Positions 1 through 8,149 of a stretch of DNA of 64,000 nucleotides are shown one piece after another. The position numbers were made by a program, and so were the translations under genes. The stretch lies in the NCBI GenBank assembly GCA_020248265.1, contig JADCHX010000001.1, forward strand, positions 62,001 to 126,000, given 5' to 3'. Origin of the DNA: Rhodocyclaceae bacterium. Lineage in GTDB: Bacteria > Pseudomonadota > Gammaproteobacteria > Burkholderiales > CAIKXV01. Within the stretch, counting starts at the first letter, position 1, and each line of letters begins with the position of its first letter. Below the pieces are notes generated by a model that saw only the letters and a list, made by a program, of their open reading frames with translations, made no database searches and was not told the origin of the DNA.

Positions 1-459
1 AAGCTGCGCACGAAGACCGAGCTCGGCCATGTCCCGTACAAGGGCAGCGGGCCGGCCGTCGTCGACCTCGGGGCCGGCGCGGTGCAGGCGATGTTCGACG
101 GGCTGCCGTCGCTGCTGCCCCAGATCAAGCTGGGTCGGATACGCGCGATCGCCGCGATGTCCGGCCAGCGATCCACCGTGATGCCGGAAATCCCGACGAT
201 GGCCGAGAGCGGCTATCCGGGCATCGAGGGCGGCCTGTGGTACGGCGTCTCGGGTCCGGCGAAGATCGATCCGGCAGTGGTCGAGGTGCTTGCCCGCGAA
301 GTGATGCGGGCCGCCGCCTCGGCGGAGACGCGCGAGCGCTTCACCAGCGTCGGGGCGTTCTCCACGCCGCTCGGACCGAAGGAGTACACCGCCTTCATCG
401 CGCGCGAGCTGGCGAAGTGGGGTGAGGTGATCCGCGCCTCCGGCGCACGCATCGATTGA
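1..459 (+). CDS. Bug/TctC-family solute-binding protein (3' part)
   Basis: C-terminal 152 residues of a periplasmic tripartite-tricarboxylate-type solute-binding protein; the start and signal peptide lie before the window. The visible part opens with HVPYKGSGPAVVDLGAG, the family's inter-lobe motif, and continues with GRIRAIAAMSGQRS, PEIPTMAESGYPG and a C-terminal helix (ARELAKWGEVIRASGARID). Such proteins capture small carboxylates or related organics for a TctAB-type permease, none of which is visible here. It ends 10 nt before a crotonase gene on the same strand, so the two probably share a transcript. Family assignment is firm; the ligand is unknown. Confidence 0.93.
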   Translation, partial: KLRTKTELGHVPYKGSGPAVVDLGAGAVQAMFDGLPSLLPQIKLGRIRAIAAMSGQRSTVMPEIPTMAESGYPGIEGGLWYGVSGPAKIDPAVVEVLAREVMRAAASAETRERFTSVGAFSTPLGPKEYTAFIARELAKWGEVIRASGARID

Positions 460-469
460 AAGGGCGGAC

Positions 470-1216
470 ATGACAAGCGCGAGCGGCACCGATGCACCCA
501 TCCGCACTGTCCTCGAAGGAACGACGTGGCAGGTCGTCCTGAATCGTCCCGACTGCGGCAACCTGGTCACCAGCGCGATGGTCGAGCTGCTGCACGCTGC
601 CATCACGTCGATCCCGCGCGAGGCGAAGCTGCTGGTGCTGTGCGGTGCGGGCGCCGACTTCTGCAAGGGACGCGACTATGCGCACGCCCCGGAGCAGGGC
701 AAGGAGGGCCGCGCGCCCACCGCCGTCGCGATCCGCGCGAACATGACGGCACCGATCACGGCACTGTACGGCGCGATCCATCGGGTACCGGTGCCGACCC
801 TCGCGCTGGTGCAGGGTGTGGCGCAGGGCTTCGGCACCGCGCTGGCGGGCAGCTGCGACATCACGGTAGCCAGTGACGAGGCGACGTTCCGGTTGCCCGA
901 GATGGCCGGCGGACTGCCACCGACGCTGGCGATGACCGCGCTCTGGCCACGCGCGATCGCCGCGCTGCCCTGGCTGGTCTATACCGGCAGCAGGATCAGC
1001 GCGTCACGGGCGCGTGAAGTTGGACTGGTCGACGAGACGGTCGCCCCCGGATCGCTGGCCGCGCGCGGCACCGAGATCGCGAACACCATCGGCGCGCAGC
1101 CGCCCGAGGCGATCGCGGCCGTCAAGGAATACCTGCTGGCCGCGCGCGAGGCCGGTCCCGATGCGCGCGCCGCGCTGGGAGCGAGCCTGTTCGCCGGGGT
1201 GCTTTCGTCGCGTTGA
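470..1216 (+). CDS. Enoyl-CoA hydratase/isomerase (crotonase) family protein
   Basis: 248 aa, the usual crotonase length. Both oxyanion-hole segments are recognisable: GADFCKGRDYAH near residue 63, and GVAQGFGTALAGSCDI near 118, followed by FRLPEMAGGLPP, whose Glu matches a catalytic carboxylate of hydratases. The family acts on acyl-CoA thioesters in the cytoplasm (hydration, isomerisation, ring cleavage or hydrolysis); the exact reaction cannot be told. The ATG at 470 follows AAAGGGCGGAC, a modest ribosome binding site. It lies directly downstream of a Bug protein gene, suggesting import and then CoA-dependent breakdown of the same compound. The downstream gene is convergent. Confidence 0.88.
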   Translation: MTSASGTDAPIRTVLEGTTWQVVLNRPDCGNLVTSAMVELLHAAITSIPREAKLLVLCGAGADFCKGRDYAHAPEQGKEGRAPTAVAIRANMTAPITALYGAIHRVPVPTLALVQGVAQGFGTALAGSCDITVASDEATFRLPEMAGGLPPTLAMTALWPRAIAALPWLVYTGSRISASRAREVGLVDETVAPGSLAARGTEIANTIGAQPPEAIAAVKEYLLAAREAGPDARAALGASLFAGVLSSR

Positions 1217-1290
1217 GCGCCTGAAGGCCGCAGGCTGAACAATGGCGCGGAATGGTCCAGCTTCAGCGCCTGGCTGCAATCCCTCCTTCG

Positions 1291-2250
1291 CTAGCCCCTC
1301 ACGCCTCGATACCACGCCGCGTAATCCTGCAGCAGGCGCGCCATCGGGTACTGGGGCAGGTAGCCGAGATGCCTTGCCGCGCGCGAGATATCCGCGGGCT
1401 TCCAGTCGCCACCGCTCCAGGTCGATCCTTCCGGCTGCGCCTCGATCTTCGTGCGTGTTCCGGGAATGGCCGCTTCCAGTGCCGCCGCCAGTTCCTGCGG
1501 ACGGTAGATCCGCCCCATCGTGATGTTGAAGACGCCGCTGCCGAGGTCGGGTGCATGGATCGCCTGTACCGTCGCCAGCGCGGCATCCTTCGAATACACC
1601 CATTCCATCGCGGTACCCGGGATCACCGCTTCGCGGCCGTCGACCGCGGCCTCGACCATCGCACGGAAGATGCCGCTCGGGCCGCCTCCGCCGGGGCCGC
1701 TCCAGGGTCCGGCGACCGGACAGTAGCGCAGCGCCGCGAACGCGATGCCGAAGCTGCGCGCATAGTTCAGGCCGATGCTCTCGACCGCCTGCTTGGTTGC
1801 CGCATAGAACGTATGCGGCCGCGGCACCGCCTCTTCCTGCGACAGGTCGCCGCCATCCTCGCCGCCGCTCTGGTACCGGTTGAGCACGCTGGAACTCGAC
1901 GCCACCACCCGGCCGATGCCATGGATGCGTGCGGCTTCCATCACGTTGGCAAGCCCCATGATGTTCAGCTCGATCGCGGCGTACGGATTGCGTTGTGCGC
2001 CGAGCGTCAGCAGCGGGTTGGCGGCGGTATGCACGATCGCGTCGACCTTTGCACGCGCCAGCGCCGCGCTGATCGACAGCGGGCGCAGCACGTCGCCCTC
2101 GAACAGGTCGATCGTGGACGGATCCAGGAGGGTCGCCAGCACCTCGCGCTGCGGTCGTGAATCCATCACCAGCGGCCGCTCGCCGCGCTCGGCGAGGATC
2201 CTCGCCACCTGTGCGCCGACCAGCCCGGCGCCGATGATCAGTGTGGTCAT
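1291..2250 (-). CDS. NAD-dependent epimerase/dehydratase (extended SDR)
   Basis: 319 aa. The N-terminus carries the Rossmann motif IIGAGLVGAQVARIL; VVASSSSVLNR supplies the active-site Ser region and FYAATKQAVE the YxxxK catalytic pair, typical of UDP-sugar epimerases and related extended SDRs. The ATG at 2250 is preceded by GGAGGAGCCGGG; an in-frame codon upstream at 2289 has no such site. It is convergent with the crotonase and divergent from a Bug gene. Substrate is not determinable: sugar nucleotide, lactone or hydroxy-acid oxidation are all possible. Confidence 0.85.
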   Translation of the reverse strand: MTTLIIGAGLVGAQVARILAERGERPLVMDSRPQREVLATLLDPSTIDLFEGDVLRPLSISAALARAKVDAIVHTAANPLLTLGAQRNPYAAIELNIMGLANVMEAARIHGIGRVVASSSSVLNRYQSGGEDGGDLSQEEAVPRPHTFYAATKQAVESIGLNYARSFGIAFAALRYCPVAGPWSGPGGGGPSGIFRAMVEAAVDGREAVIPGTAMEWVYSKDAALATVQAIHAPDLGSGVFNITMGRIYRPQELAAALEAAIPGTRTKIEAQPEGSTWSGGDWKPADISRAARHLGYLPQYPMARLLQDYAAWYRGVRG

Positions 2251-2271
2251 CCCGGCTCCTCCATGGTGCCC

Positions 2272-2279
2272 AGTATAAT
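2272..2279. promoter_or_regulatory. Overlapping divergent -10 elements
   Basis: The octamer AGTATAAT contains TATAAT on the plus strand (2274-2279) and TATACT on the minus strand (2277-2272). It lies in the 119-bp gap between the divergent epimerase (start 2250) and Bug (start 2370) genes. A perfect -10 in such GC-rich DNA is notable, but no convincing -35 is seen on either side. The minus-strand leader would be very short. Confidence 0.4.
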
Positions 2280-2369
2280 CCGCGACCATGCGAGCACTGC
2301 CGGAGACAACGGCAAGGCCGGATGCGCAAGTGCGATCCTCGCCGGTGCCGTATCAACCTGGGGGAAACG

Positions 2370-3350
2370 ATGTCCGGATGCAACCGCTTCGACCGTCTGG
2401 GGTTCTTGCTCGCGTTGCTGCCGGCGCTCGCAGCCACGCCGGCCTTCGCGCAGGATTACCCGTCACGCCCGATCCGCTACCTCGTGCCCTTCGGTGCCGG
2501 CAGCATCGGTGACATCACCGCACGGACCGTCGGCCAGAAGATGTCCGAATCGATGGGCCAGCCGATCATCATCGACAACCGCCCCAGTGCCGGCCTCATC
2601 GTCGCGTCTGTGGCCGCCGCGAAGGCAGAGCCGGATGGATACACGATCCTGCACACGGGCAATGGCGCGGCACTGACGGTGTCGATGTTCAACAGCCTGC
2701 CGTACGACATCGTGAAGGACTATGCGCATGTCTCGACGCTGGGCTTCTTCGACATGGCGGTGCTCGGCGCGTCCGACACGCGTTTCGGATCGCTCGCCGA
2801 TGCGCTCGCGCATGTGCGAGCCAATCCCGGCAAGCTCGACATCGGCACGCTGAACATCGGCAGCACGCAGTACCTCGCGGTCGAGTTGTTCAAGACGATG
2901 GCCGGCATCCGTGCACAGACGGTGCCCTACAAGACCTCGCCCGCCGCGCTGGCGGCGCTGCGCGGCGGCGAAGTGCAGCTGATGTTCGAAAGCGTCGGCG
3001 CGGTGATCGGGCAGGTGCGTGCGAACGCCGTCAAGGCGCTGGCGGTCACGTCGAGCAAGCGCTCGCCGCTGTTGCCCGGCGTGCCGACCGTCGCCGAGAG
3101 CGGCGTCGCCGGCTACCACGCAGCGTCATGGGCATCACTGGTCGCGCCGGCTCGTACGCCGGGCGCGATCGTCGATCGCCTGAACCGCGAAGTCACTGCC
3201 GCCCTCGCATCGCCTGACGTCGCGAAACGCCTGCTCGACGTCGGCGTCGAGGCGCGCGGCAGCACGCCCCGCCAGGCCCATGACCTGATGGTGTCCGAGA
3301 TCGGGAAGTGGCGCGAAGTGATCGAGCGCGCCGGCATCCCGAAGCAGTAG
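2370..3350 (+). CDS. Bug/TctC-family solute-binding protein
   Basis: 326 aa. The signal peptide LGFLLALLPALAATPAFA is followed by mature QDYPSRPIRYLVPFGAGS. The usual NRxGAGG ligand loop is changed to NRPSAGLIVAS, and the segment after PDGYTIL (HTGNGAALTVSMF) also differs, so the ligand may differ from that of its neighbours. The inter-lobe motif is TVPYKTSPAALAALRGGE. The ATG at 2370 follows a GGGGGAAACG site; upstream in-frame ATGs would put a charged stretch before the signal. It is divergent from the epimerase and ends 5 nt from the convergent hydrolase gene. Confidence 0.92.
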   Translation: MSGCNRFDRLGFLLALLPALAATPAFAQDYPSRPIRYLVPFGAGSIGDITARTVGQKMSESMGQPIIIDNRPSAGLIVASVAAAKAEPDGYTILHTGNGAALTVSMFNSLPYDIVKDYAHVSTLGFFDMAVLGASDTRFGSLADALAHVRANPGKLDIGTLNIGSTQYLAVELFKTMAGIRAQTVPYKTSPAALAALRGGEVQLMFESVGAVIGQVRANAVKALAVTSSKRSPLLPGVPTVAESGVAGYHAASWASLVAPARTPGAIVDRLNREVTAALASPDVAKRLLDVGVEARGSTPRQAHDLMVSEIGKWREVIERAGIPKQ

Positions 3351-3354
3351 CGCC

Positions 3355-5046
3355 CTAGGCCTTGGGCGGTATCAGCGGCAGCAGCAGGTACGACTGCCGA
3401 TCACCGCCAGAGTAGATGGTGTTCTCGGCACCGAGGTTGTAATCCGCGTGGTAGTGGCCGTAGAAGTTGCTGCCGATGCCGTCGCGCGGCTGGATGTCGA
3501 CGCGGATGCGGTGGCCCTTGCGGAACACCATGCAGGTGGCCCAGACCTCGACCTGGCATTCGACCGGCACCCCGGGCTCGAGCCACTGCCGTTCATCATG
3601 GGCGTGGTAAGGCCGGTATGGCAGCGACTTCTTCGGATCGAGCTTGCGATGCGAGGCACGCAGGCAACCCTTGGTCAACGGTACCGCCTGTCCCTGCTGG
3701 CCGACTTCCCAGACGTCTTCGCCATCAGGACCGATGTTGCGCAGCGTGACCACGATGTCCGCGTCCTCGGACGTGCTGGAGATCCACAAGTTGAGCACGA
3801 TCGGCCCGGTGACCTCGGTGTCTTCCTGCATCGGCGGGGTCCAGAACGAAGTACCCAGCTTGTCCTTGCTCGCCAGCATCAGCGCGGTCGACGACGAGGA
3901 GACGCCGGCCTTGGTCGAGCCGCTCGCGCCGTAGGTCACGCTGCGTTCCTGCGCTGGCGGCGTGGGGTTCAGGATGCCGTCGACCTCGCCACCGGCCTCG
4001 TCGATGTCGAGGTGGAAGCGCGTCCACTGCGTGCGCGCGATCGGCCATTCGTCCTCGAAGCGGAACGCGTAGGGCTCGGCAGCACCACCGGTGCGGATCT
4101 GCAGCTTGACCGGCGGCTCATCCATGATGCCGGTGTCGATGTCCTTCAGCCAGTAGTCCATGAAGCGCAGCTGGTCCATGCGCCCTTCCTCCGAGTGGAA
4201 GGGATGGAAGTGGGTGCCGCTGTGGATGCGCAGCTTCTTGTGCCTGGAGGCGGCGCACAGCCAGGCCTCGGTGTTGCCGCGCAGGTGCATGCTGTATCCG
4301 CTCCAGTTGCCGACGCTGTAGACCGGCACCTCGATCAGTTCCCAGCGCGCGCTGTTCATGCGCCAGAACCCGGAGTCGAGGTCGTTGCGCATGTAGTGCC
4401 AGAGCATGTTGTTGTTGAAGGCGTCCGGGTTGTAGCTGCGCGGCTTGCCCAGCAGCTGGTGCGCCATGTTCGTGGTGTGCCAGGACATGATGAAGCCCAT
4501 CGCGAACAGGCCGCCGTGGTAGGCCTGGTCGCGGTACTGGTCGGCGCGCCCCTCCCACGGAATGATCGCCTTCAGCGACGGCGGCTGCAGACCGGCCAGC
4601 CGCCACTGGAACGCAGCATGGTAGGACACCCCGTTGGTGCCGACCTTGCCGTTGCACCAGGGCTGTTTCGCGATCCATTCGACGACGTCGTAGGCGTCGA
4701 CCGCTTCCTGGTACGAGCTGGGCTCGGACATGCCGGGCGACTTGCCCGAGCCGCGCGAATCGACGCGGATCAGCGCATAGCCGCGTGGGCACCACCACAT
4801 CGGGTTGGCGGTCTCCCAGTTCATGTACGGGTTCGGCGCCTCCTCGAGGTCTGCCGGCGGCCGCCACAGCTTGTCCTTCTGGTACGGGCCGATGTTCATG
4901 ATGCCGGGGAAGGTCTCCGCGCCGCCGTCGGGACGGAACACGTCGGCGTACAGCACGCTGCCGTCGCGCAGCGGGATCTGCACGTCCTTCTCGACGATCA
5001 GCGGGTAGTCCTTCGGCTGCGAGTGGTTGGCGTTCTTGTCGGTCAT
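3355..5046 (-). CDS. CocE/NonD-family alpha/beta hydrolase (X-Pro dipeptidyl-peptidase S15 type)
   Basis: 563 aa, the normal length for the CocE family (S15 catalytic domain, helical cap and C-terminal jelly roll). The N-terminus has VQIPLRDGSVLYADVFRPDG, then RVDSRGSGKSPG (about 95) and GTNGVSYHAAFQW, where Ser141 is the expected nucleophile. The C-terminal half, from about residue 390, contains DKLGTSFWTPPMQEDTEVTGP and HRIRVDIQPRD, typical of the jelly roll. Members hydrolyse esters or amides. No signal peptide, so probably cytoplasmic. AGAGGACGAAGCG precedes the ATG. It is downstream of a Bug gene on the same strand (23-nt gap), consistent with a shared transcript. Confidence 0.9.
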   Translation of the reverse strand: MTDKNANHSQPKDYPLIVEKDVQIPLRDGSVLYADVFRPDGGAETFPGIMNIGPYQKDKLWRPPADLEEAPNPYMNWETANPMWWCPRGYALIRVDSRGSGKSPGMSEPSSYQEAVDAYDVVEWIAKQPWCNGKVGTNGVSYHAAFQWRLAGLQPPSLKAIIPWEGRADQYRDQAYHGGLFAMGFIMSWHTTNMAHQLLGKPRSYNPDAFNNNMLWHYMRNDLDSGFWRMNSARWELIEVPVYSVGNWSGYSMHLRGNTEAWLCAASRHKKLRIHSGTHFHPFHSEEGRMDQLRFMDYWLKDIDTGIMDEPPVKLQIRTGGAAEPYAFRFEDEWPIARTQWTRFHLDIDEAGGEVDGILNPTPPAQERSVTYGASGSTKAGVSSSSTALMLASKDKLGTSFWTPPMQEDTEVTGPIVLNLWISSTSEDADIVVTLRNIGPDGEDVWEVGQQGQAVPLTKGCLRASHRKLDPKKSLPYRPYHAHDERQWLEPGVPVECQVEVWATCMVFRKGHRIRVDIQPRDGIGSNFYGHYHADYNLGAENTIYSGGDRQSYLLLPLIPPKA

Positions 5047-5069
5047 CGCTTCGTCCTCTTCGTTGTCTT

Positions 5070-6071
5070 TCAGTCGACCTGCAGCGCGCCGGCCTTCACC
5101 AGCCGCGCCAGGCGTGCCACTTCCGATTTCAGCAGTTCCGCATAGCGCGCCGGCGGCCCGCCCTCGATCTCGATGCCGAGCGTGTCGAAGCGGGCGCGCA
5201 CGTCGGGCATCGCCAGCACCTTGTCGACATCGGCGTTGATACGCTCGACGATCGCGCGCGGCGTCTTTCCCGGGGCATCCAGGCCGAACCAGACGATCGC
5301 GTCCGCGCCCTTGATGCCCTGCTCCTGGAAGGTCGGCACGTTCGGCAGCGAGGCCATGCGCTTCGCGCCAGCCGTCGACAGCACGCGCAGCCGCCCGGCC
5401 TTGACCAGCGACTCCGCCGACACCCAGGTGGTGAACATCAGCTGGATCTGCCCGCCGGCGATGTCCGCGAGCGATGGACCGGTCCCCTTGTACGGCACAT
5501 GGGTGGCCTGGATGCCGGTGGCCGCCTTGAACACCTCGAGCGCGGTATGCAGGTTGCTGTTGTTGCCGGCCGAGCCCCAGTTGATCTTGCCCGGATTGGC
5601 CTTCGCATGCTCGACCAGCTCGCGCGCATTGCGCGGCGGGAACGACGGGTTGGCGACGATGATCAGCGGCGAATAGCCGATGAAGATCACAGGGGCCAGT
5701 TCCGCCATCGTGAACTGGGGTTTCGCGCTGAGCACCACATGGTTGACCGTGGGCCCCGGGTTTGTCACCAGCAGCGTGTAGCCGTCCGGCGTGCCCTTCG
5801 CGACCAGCGCCGCGCCGAGTGCACCGCCCGCACCGGGCCGGTTGTCGACCAGCACCGCCTGCCCCCAGTCGTCGGACAGCTTCTGGCCGATCAGCCGTCC
5901 GATGATGTCGTTCGAGGCGCCGGGGGTGAATGGAACCACTACCCGGACCGGGCGCGACGGCCAGGCCTCCGCCGCCAGGGCATCGCCCGGAGGGGCGCCA
6001 AGCGAAGCCCCTGCCGCCAGCGCCACCGATGCGAGCGCACGCACTACCGCCACCGAAACCTTTCCCGCCAT
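5070..6071 (-). CDS. Bug/TctC-family solute-binding protein
   Basis: 333 aa. A signal peptide (VVRALASVALAAGASLG, ending near ALA-AEAWPSRP) precedes RVVVPFTPGASNDIIGRL; the loop DNRPGAGGALGAALVAKG and THVPYKGTGPSLADIAGGQ are standard. Between residues 125 and 150 it departs from the family norm (KPQFTMAELAPVIFIG). The ATG at 6071 has a strong GGAGGAGGCAGG site. It lies upstream of the CocE-type hydrolase in the same direction and may supply its substrate. Divergent from the deacetylase at 6152. Confidence 0.93.
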   Translation of the reverse strand: MAGKVSVAVVRALASVALAAGASLGAPPGDALAAEAWPSRPVRVVVPFTPGASNDIIGRLIGQKLSDDWGQAVLVDNRPGAGGALGAALVAKGTPDGYTLLVTNPGPTVNHVVLSAKPQFTMAELAPVIFIGYSPLIIVANPSFPPRNARELVEHAKANPGKINWGSAGNNSNLHTALEVFKAATGIQATHVPYKGTGPSLADIAGGQIQLMFTTWVSAESLVKAGRLRVLSTAGAKRMASLPNVPTFQEQGIKGADAIVWFGLDAPGKTPRAIVERINADVDKVLAMPDVRARFDTLGIEIEGGPPARYAELLKSEVARLARLVKAGALQVD

Positions 6072-6115
6072 CCTGCCTCCTCCGATCCGGACGGCCCCGG
6101 CATGGAGGCCTGCCC

Positions 6116-6121
6116 TATAAT
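6116..6121 (+). promoter_or_regulatory. Perfect -10 hexamer TATAAT upstream of deacetylase
   Basis: TATAAT lies 30 nt before the ATG at 6152 in the 80-bp divergent gap. It predicts a start site near 6128 and so a leader of about 25 nt, which supports the ATG at 6152. No clear -35 is visible. Confidence 0.4.
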
Positions 6122-6151
6122 CGATCCGTGCAGCCAGACCCCGAGGATACG

Positions 6152-7099
6152 ATGAGCGGCGCCCGACGCGCGCTGGCCGAGGCGGAAGCCCACGGCGATC
6201 CGCGATTGCCCCGGCACGATCGCTACGACTACCTCCCGCTGCCGCTGCGCGCCGACTACAGCTGGCCCGGTGGACGGCGGCTGGCGGTGACGCTGGTCGC
6301 GCACGCCGAATGGTTCGCGTTCGGCGCAGGGCTGGGCGACGACCCGGCCAAGCCGGGCGAACCGCAGACCCACCGCAACTACGCCTGGCGCGACTACGGC
6401 AACCGGGTCGGCGCGTGGAACCTGCTCGAACTGCTCGACGAGCTCGGGCTGCCCGCCGCGCACTGCGTCGACACGCTGGTCTACCGCGAGGCGCCGCAGC
6501 TCACCGATGCGATCCGTGCGCGCGGCGACGAGGTGATCGCCCACGGCCGCACCGCCGCCGAGACGCTTCGCGGCCTTTGGCCTGCGGACGAGGAACGCCT
6601 GCTGCGGGAGGTGACCGACATCATCGCGCGGCATGAAGGCCTCGCACCTTCCGGCTGGAAGGGCGCTGCGATGCGCGAGACAGCGTGGACGCCCGACCTG
6701 CTGAAGGCACTCGGCTACACCTACCTGATGGACTGGCCGATGGACGATCAGCCGGTGTGGCTGCGCACCCGCGCCGGCCCGCTGCTCGCGCTGCCGGCAC
6801 CGGTCGAGGTGGACGATGCCGTGCATGTGGTCCAGCGCCGTGGCGACGCCACGGCATTCTGTGACATGCTCGTCGAACAGTTCGACGAGATGGTCGAGCA
6901 GTCGGCGCGGCAACCGCTCGTGATGAATGTCTCGCTGCACCCGCACGTCGCCGGCCATCCGTTCCGGATCCGGCTGCTGCGTTCCGCCCTGAAGCACTGC
7001 CTGCAGCATCCGCTCGCGGGCCGTGCATGGTGGTGCCGGCCGGGCGAAGTCGCTGGCCACTGCATCGCCCTGCCCGCCGGCATCGTCCCGGGCAGTTGA
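6152..7099 (+). CDS. Polysaccharide deacetylase (NodB/PuuE-like) family protein
   Basis: 315 aa, cytoplasmic, no signal. After LPRHDRYDYLPLPLR come EWFAFGAG, YAWRDYGNRVGAWNLLELLDELG, EVIAHGRTAAE (a metal-binding-type His), YTYLMDWPMDDQPVWLRTR and NVSLHPHVAGHPFR. This layout matches the PuuE/allantoinase-like branch of carbohydrate esterase 4, whose members hydrolyse amide or N-acyl groups on small molecules as well as sugars. GAGG at 6143 serves the ATG. A close paralogue lies at 9473-10384, with a Bug protein and a RidA-like protein between them, so the set probably forms one pathway on a nitrogen-containing compound. Confidence 0.88.
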   Translation: MSGARRALAEAEAHGDPRLPRHDRYDYLPLPLRADYSWPGGRRLAVTLVAHAEWFAFGAGLGDDPAKPGEPQTHRNYAWRDYGNRVGAWNLLELLDELGLPAAHCVDTLVYREAPQLTDAIRARGDEVIAHGRTAAETLRGLWPADEERLLREVTDIIARHEGLAPSGWKGAAMRETAWTPDLLKALGYTYLMDWPMDDQPVWLRTRAGPLLALPAPVEVDDAVHVVQRRGDATAFCDMLVEQFDEMVEQSARQPLVMNVSLHPHVAGHPFRIRLLRSALKHCLQHPLAGRAWWCRPGEVAGHCIALPAGIVPGS

Positions 7100-7150
7100 T
7101 CCGCCACAGTTGATCCATCCTTGCGCCCTTCCAGACAGGAGTTCCTCCCG

Positions 7151-8149
7151 ATGAAACCGTCCGGCCCCTCCCCCCGCCGCCAGCCGATGCGTTCGATGGC
7201 TGCCGCACTGCTCACCCTGATGGTCACCAGTGCTGCCGGCGTGCACGCGCAGGACTATCCGTCGCGCCCGGTGCGCATCATCGTGCCCTATGGCGCCGGC
7301 GGGTCTTCCGATGCGCCGATGCGGGTGATCGCTGCCGAGCTGTCCAAGCAGATGGGCCAGCAGATGCTGGTCGAGAACCGGCCCGGCCAGGGCGCGATGC
7401 TGGGCAGCGAAGTGGCTGCCAAGGCACCAGCCGACGGCTACACGCTGCTGCTCGCGTCCAACCCGAACGCGATCAGCGCCACGCTCTACAGCAAGCTGTC
7501 GTTCGACCCGATCGACGACTTCGCACCCATCTCGCTGCTCGGACGCGAGCAGGGCGTGCTGCTGGTGCATCCGTCCTTCCCGGCGAAGAACATCAAGGAG
7601 TTCATCTCGGTGGTGCGCGAGCAGCCGGGCAAGATCGATTACGGCTCCTCCGGCAACGGCAGCGCGCAGCACCTGTTCACCGCGATGTTCGCGTCGATGG
7701 CCGGATTGAAGATGGTGCACGTGCCCTACAAGGGCAGCCCGCAGGTCACTGCCGACCTGCTCGGCGGGCAGATCAGGGTCGCGTTGCCCGGCCTCGCGCA
7801 GATGATGAGCCCGATCCGCGACGGCCGCCTGCGGCCGATGGCGGTCACCGGCGCCGCGCGCTCGCCGCTGCTGCCCGACGTGCCGACCATGGCCGAGTCG
7901 GGACTGAAGGGCTACGAGGCGTACGTCTGGATGGGCATGCTCGCCCCGCGCGGCACCCCGGCGCCGATCATCGCCCGCCTCAACCGCGAGATGAACGCCT
8001 CGCTCAAGACCGAGAGCGTGCGCACCTTCATGAACAATGCGGCGATCGAGCAGATCGGCTCGACCCCGGCGGAGTTCGGCGCGTTCTTCCGCGCCGAGCG
8101 GGACCTGTGGGCACGCATCATCCGCGAAGTCGGGGCGAAGATCGAATGA
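7151..8149 (+). CDS. Bug/TctC-family solute-binding protein
   Basis: 332 aa. The signal peptide (MRSMAAALLTLMVTSAAGVHA) leads to mature QDYPSRPVRIIVPYGAGG. The ligand loop reads NRPGQGAMLGSEVAA, with Gln replacing the usual Ala, followed by ADGYTLLLASNPNAIS, and HVPYKGSPQVTADLLGGQ later. The ATG at 7151 has AGGAG at 7136; an in-frame start at 7121 would lack one. Its stop overlaps the next start (ATGA), so it is translationally coupled to the RidA-like protein, strong evidence that solute capture and that enzyme belong together. Confidence 0.94.
   Translation: MKPSGPSPRRQPMRSMAAALLTLMVTSAAGVHAQDYPSRPVRIIVPYGAGGSSDAPMRVIAAELSKQMGQQMLVENRPGQGAMLGSEVAAKAPADGYTLLLASNPNAISATLYSKLSFDPIDDFAPISLLGREQGVLLVHPSFPAKNIKEFISVVREQPGKIDYGSSGNGSAQHLFTAMFASMAGLKMVHVPYKGSPQVTADLLGGQIRVALPGLAQMMSPIRDGRLRPMAVTGAARSPLLPDVPTMAESGLKGYEAYVWMGMLAPRGTPAPIIARLNREMNASLKTESVRTFMNNAAIEQIGSTPAEFGAFFRAERDLWARIIREVGAKIE

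Noticed and set aside
3448-5145. Plus-strand open frame of 565 codons opposite the CocE gene
   Set aside because: The minus-strand reading has full S15 motifs; the other is low-complexity Val/Arg/His.
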